Program-made: the position numbers and the translations under genes
Notes under the pieces: generated by a model
The model's input: the letters and a program-made list of their open reading frames with translations, nothing else
Database searches by the model: none
What the model was told of the DNA's origin: nothing
Shown here: piece after piece, positions 32,937-34,571 of the stretch
Position numbering within the stretch: the stretch's first letter is position 1
Layout of the letters: every line of letters starts with the position of its first letter
Origin: an uncultured Bacilli bacterium
Lineage (GTDB): Bacteria; Bacillota_I; Bacilli_A; RF39; UBA660
Direction of reading: 5' to 3'
Assembly: GCA_947599755.1 (NCBI GenBank)
Contig: CANQFO010000002.1
Span: 1-34,571, forward strand
Length of the DNA: 34,571 bases

Positions 32937-34421
32937 TTACTTATCTAATTTTTTTGCACCTGTATAATACCATCCGTTGTCTAATAAATCTTTATCATTA
33001 TATTTACTCCATTTTGTTACTGTTTTTCCTGCATCTAATAATTTTCTATTTTTTGTACTTTGATAACAAACTGTACCATATAAAGGTTCTTTTCTGTAAT
33101 CAGCTTCTGTTATATTAATTGTATCATAAATTGGAATAGTTTTTGTTTCATAACTTCCACAACTTGCTGTAACGCTTGATGATGTTGAACTTGAAGTTGA
33201 AGAATGTGTTGATGTTTCTCCTGGAGTTGAAGTAGTTGAACTAACTTGTTGCAATCCTCCTGTATAGGTATAAGAATCATAATAGTAATTTGGGAATGTT
33301 GTACAAGTGTCATTACAATAACTATAGTTTGCTCCTACAAATACATAATGTGTATCATTAGTATCTCTAGGTGGATTTTTATATTCTGCACGTCCGTTAT
33401 ATTTCCAGCCACCAACAGTATGAGCAGTTGTTTTGGTAATCGTATTAATTGTTGTATATGTCGTAGTTGTCGTCGTAGCATAAGTTGTTTTGTTAATAAT
33501 AACATAATTATATTTAGAGCAAGATTTTTGTTGATATGATCCTGTTTGAATGACTACACTTCTAGTTTTGGCGTATTTTTTATCGTATGTACCAATTTTT
33601 TCTTTTCGATCAAATCTTTGCAATTTGTTTAAACAATTTATACTTTTATCACTACAATTTATTTCTTTCGTATCACAACTTGTTTTACTCCAATTTGACC
33701 ATGCAGACCATTTTGAAAATTCTGCTCCTGTTGTTTTTTGATATTCGTATAAATATCCTGGCTCTTCTGGTGGTGGTGGTACTGGATCATCTGATGGAGT
33801 TGGCTTTTTCTCTGGATCATTTGATGGTGTTGGATTTTCTGGTTGTTTTTGTGGAGGATTGTTTGGTGTTTTACTTTCCTTAATAGGTACTGTACTAGTT
33901 GGTTTAGATGCTTTAATTGCTACATCTGATGATTGTTTTTCGCAAACATCAGAGTCACAGTAATTGTAACATCCTAAATGAACGAGAATATAATCTTCTT
34001 TTTCGCTGTCTTTTAAATTTACTTTTAAAATATATTCTTCATCTAATTTTGTGATTTTTACGTAACTTTTTTCGACATCACAAGCTTTATTGTTTTTGTC
34101 AATTAATGGCACCAATAATTTTTTCCCAATCATATCACTTAATGTCATTTTGTCATAATCTCCGACTTCTTTTGGCAATCTTTCTGTTGTATAATAAGAA
34201 ATCGCAGCATTTTTCATTTTTTCAAGATTATCAGCAAAAATTTGTGATGTTAGTGGTGATAAATCGACACTTTCCCCTTTAGTTGTTTTTGTTACTATTT
34301 TTGGTGTTATAAATTTTGGCAATAACCATACTAGTAAAAAAACAAAGATAACTACTAATATTAATTTTAATAAAAAGTCTCTAAATGGAAAACCTTTTTG
34401 CTCATACTCTTCTGAATACAT
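32937..34421 (-). CDS. Membrane-anchored extracytoplasmic protein with Pro-rich stalk and WS-x-WS motif, 494 aa
   Basis: This 494-residue protein is not assigned to a family. Layout: short N-terminus, one membrane helix (about 16-36), a small domain (about 55-162) with LEKMKNAAISYYTTERLP and CYNYCDSDVC, loosely reminiscent of pseudopilin-like modules, a Pro/Asn-rich spacer (about 184-222) and a large C-terminal region. That region starts with FSKWSAWSNWSK (235-246, thrombospondin-repeat-like tryptophans), has about eight Cys in pairs (CSDKSINC, CNDTC), a Thr-rich block (311-331), Ser/Thr-rich stretches near 394-418, and ends NGWYYTGAKKLDK. An extension to 34481 is open, but it overlaps a near-consensus promoter; GAGGGGGAG before the ATG at 34421 fixes the start. 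It is probably surface-exposed and disulfide-bonded. Confidence 0.78.
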   Translation of the reverse strand: MYSEEYEQKGFPFRDFLLKLILVVIFVFLLVWLLPKFITPKIVTKTTKGESVDLSPLTSQIFADNLEKMKNAAISYYTTERLPKEVGDYDKMTLSDMIGKKLLVPLIDKNNKACDVEKSYVKITKLDEEYILKVNLKDSEKEDYILVHLGCYNYCDSDVCEKQSSDVAIKASKPTSTVPIKESKTPNNPPQKQPENPTPSNDPEKKPTPSDDPVPPPPEEPGYLYEYQKTTGAEFSKWSAWSNWSKTSCDTKEINCSDKSINCLNKLQRFDRKEKIGTYDKKYAKTRSVVIQTGSYQQKSCSKYNYVIINKTTYATTTTTTYTTINTITKTTAHTVGGWKYNGRAEYKNPPRDTNDTHYVFVGANYSYCNDTCTTFPNYYYDSYTYTGGLQQVSSTTSTPGETSTHSSTSSSTSSSVTASCGSYETKTIPIYDTINITEADYRKEPLYGTVCYQSTKNRKLLDAGKTVTKWSKYNDKDLLDNGWYYTGAKKLDK

Positions 34422-34452
34422 GTGAACTCCCCCTCTTTTGCGTTTGCACTTT

Positions 34453-34481
34453 ATCTTATCACTTTTCCTCTTTTTTGTCAA
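34453..34481 (-). promoter_or_regulatory. Near-consensus sigma-A promoter of the two-gene envelope operon
   Basis: On the minus strand a perfect TTGACA (34476-34481) is separated by 17 bases from TAAGAT (34453-34458, 5/6). Transcription would start near 34446, about 25 nt before the ATG at 34421. This is one of the strongest promoters in the window, which suggests that the two proteins are made abundantly in growing cells. Confidence 0.75.
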
Positions 34482-34546
34482 TCATTTTTTCTTTTTGATA
34501 GTGTAAAATTATTTGGGGAAGGAGGTACAAAAAAAGGAAGAACCTT

Positions 34547-34555
34547 TGTTATAAT
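34547..34555 (+). promoter_or_regulatory. Possible outward extended -10 promoter at the right edge
   Basis: TGTTATAAT (TGN plus a perfect TATAAT) faces out of the window on the plus strand. No -35 box is visible. It would serve a gene starting beyond 34571, divergent from the envelope operon. Confidence 0.35.
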
Positions 34556-34571
34556 AAATTTGAAATAATAA

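Noticed and set aside
34519..34571. Strong AAGGAGGT on the plus strand near the right edge
   Set aside because: No start codon follows at usable spacing and the frames close quickly, so it does not mark a gene start within the window.
1..34571. CRISPR arrays, insertion sequences, prophage or attachment sites
   Set aside because: I saw no regularly spaced direct repeats, no transposase or integrase genes, and no duplicated tRNA 3' end near tRNA-Arg.

Overview
The window is very AT-rich with dense, short-spaced genes, Shine-Dalgarno sites of the AAGGAGG type, sigma-A-like promoters and rho-independent terminators. Trp is encoded by TGG, and the spore germination gene at 25228-26625 ends in TGA, so TGA reads as stop. 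A GerA-family germination gene, the paired M16 peptidases YmfF/YmfH and a FeS-type 23S rRNA methyltransferase point to a low-GC, spore-lineage Bacillota, probably a Bacilli-like gut or uncultured lineage. This assignment is inference; no rRNA marker is present.

Layout. (1) 1-1678: a GNAT acetyltransferase with a TTG start and a single-pass membrane protein of unknown function with its own promoter. (2) 1728-17319, all on the minus strand: a 12-gene surface polysaccharide operon, tightly packed with several ATGA or longer overlaps. It holds a Wzx-type flippase, an EpsG/Wzy-like polymerase, four GT4 and four GT2 glycosyltransferase domains, three acyltransferase-3 domains and one pyruvyl transferase domain. 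Two of the genes are fusions (acyltransferase-GT2 and GT4-pyruvyl transferase). One good promoter at 17404-17432 could drive all of it. A fourth acyltransferase-3 gene (17545-18630) is divergently transcribed from its own promoter. The logic is assembly of a lipid-linked repeat by the GTs, decoration with acyl and pyruvyl groups, export by the flippase and polymerisation by the EpsG-like protein. The priming phosphoglycosyl transferase, chain-length/kinase proteins and cell-wall ligase are not in the window.

(3) 18742-19660: a DUF4177-like protein and an unknown 160-aa protein, divergent from strong promoters and flanked by two bidirectional terminators. (4) 19718-25119, minus: a housekeeping block in transcription order rlmCD, an SDR oxidoreductase, deoD, ymfF, ymfH. 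(5) 25228-27020, plus: a GerA-type germination receptor subunit overlapping a very short GerC-like subunit, with no GerB permease. (6) 27283-28577: a membrane-anchored small protein, tRNA-Arg(CCU), and a small gene apparently frameshifted in an A8 tract. (7) 28627-30586, minus: a DUF3006 protein, a ComEC-like MBL-fold hydrolase and a peptidase E-like (S51) protein. (8) 30719-34421, minus: a two-gene operon with a near-consensus promoter and clear terminator, encoding two large membrane-anchored extracytoplasmic proteins that I cannot assign to a known system. This is the best candidate for undescribed biology here.
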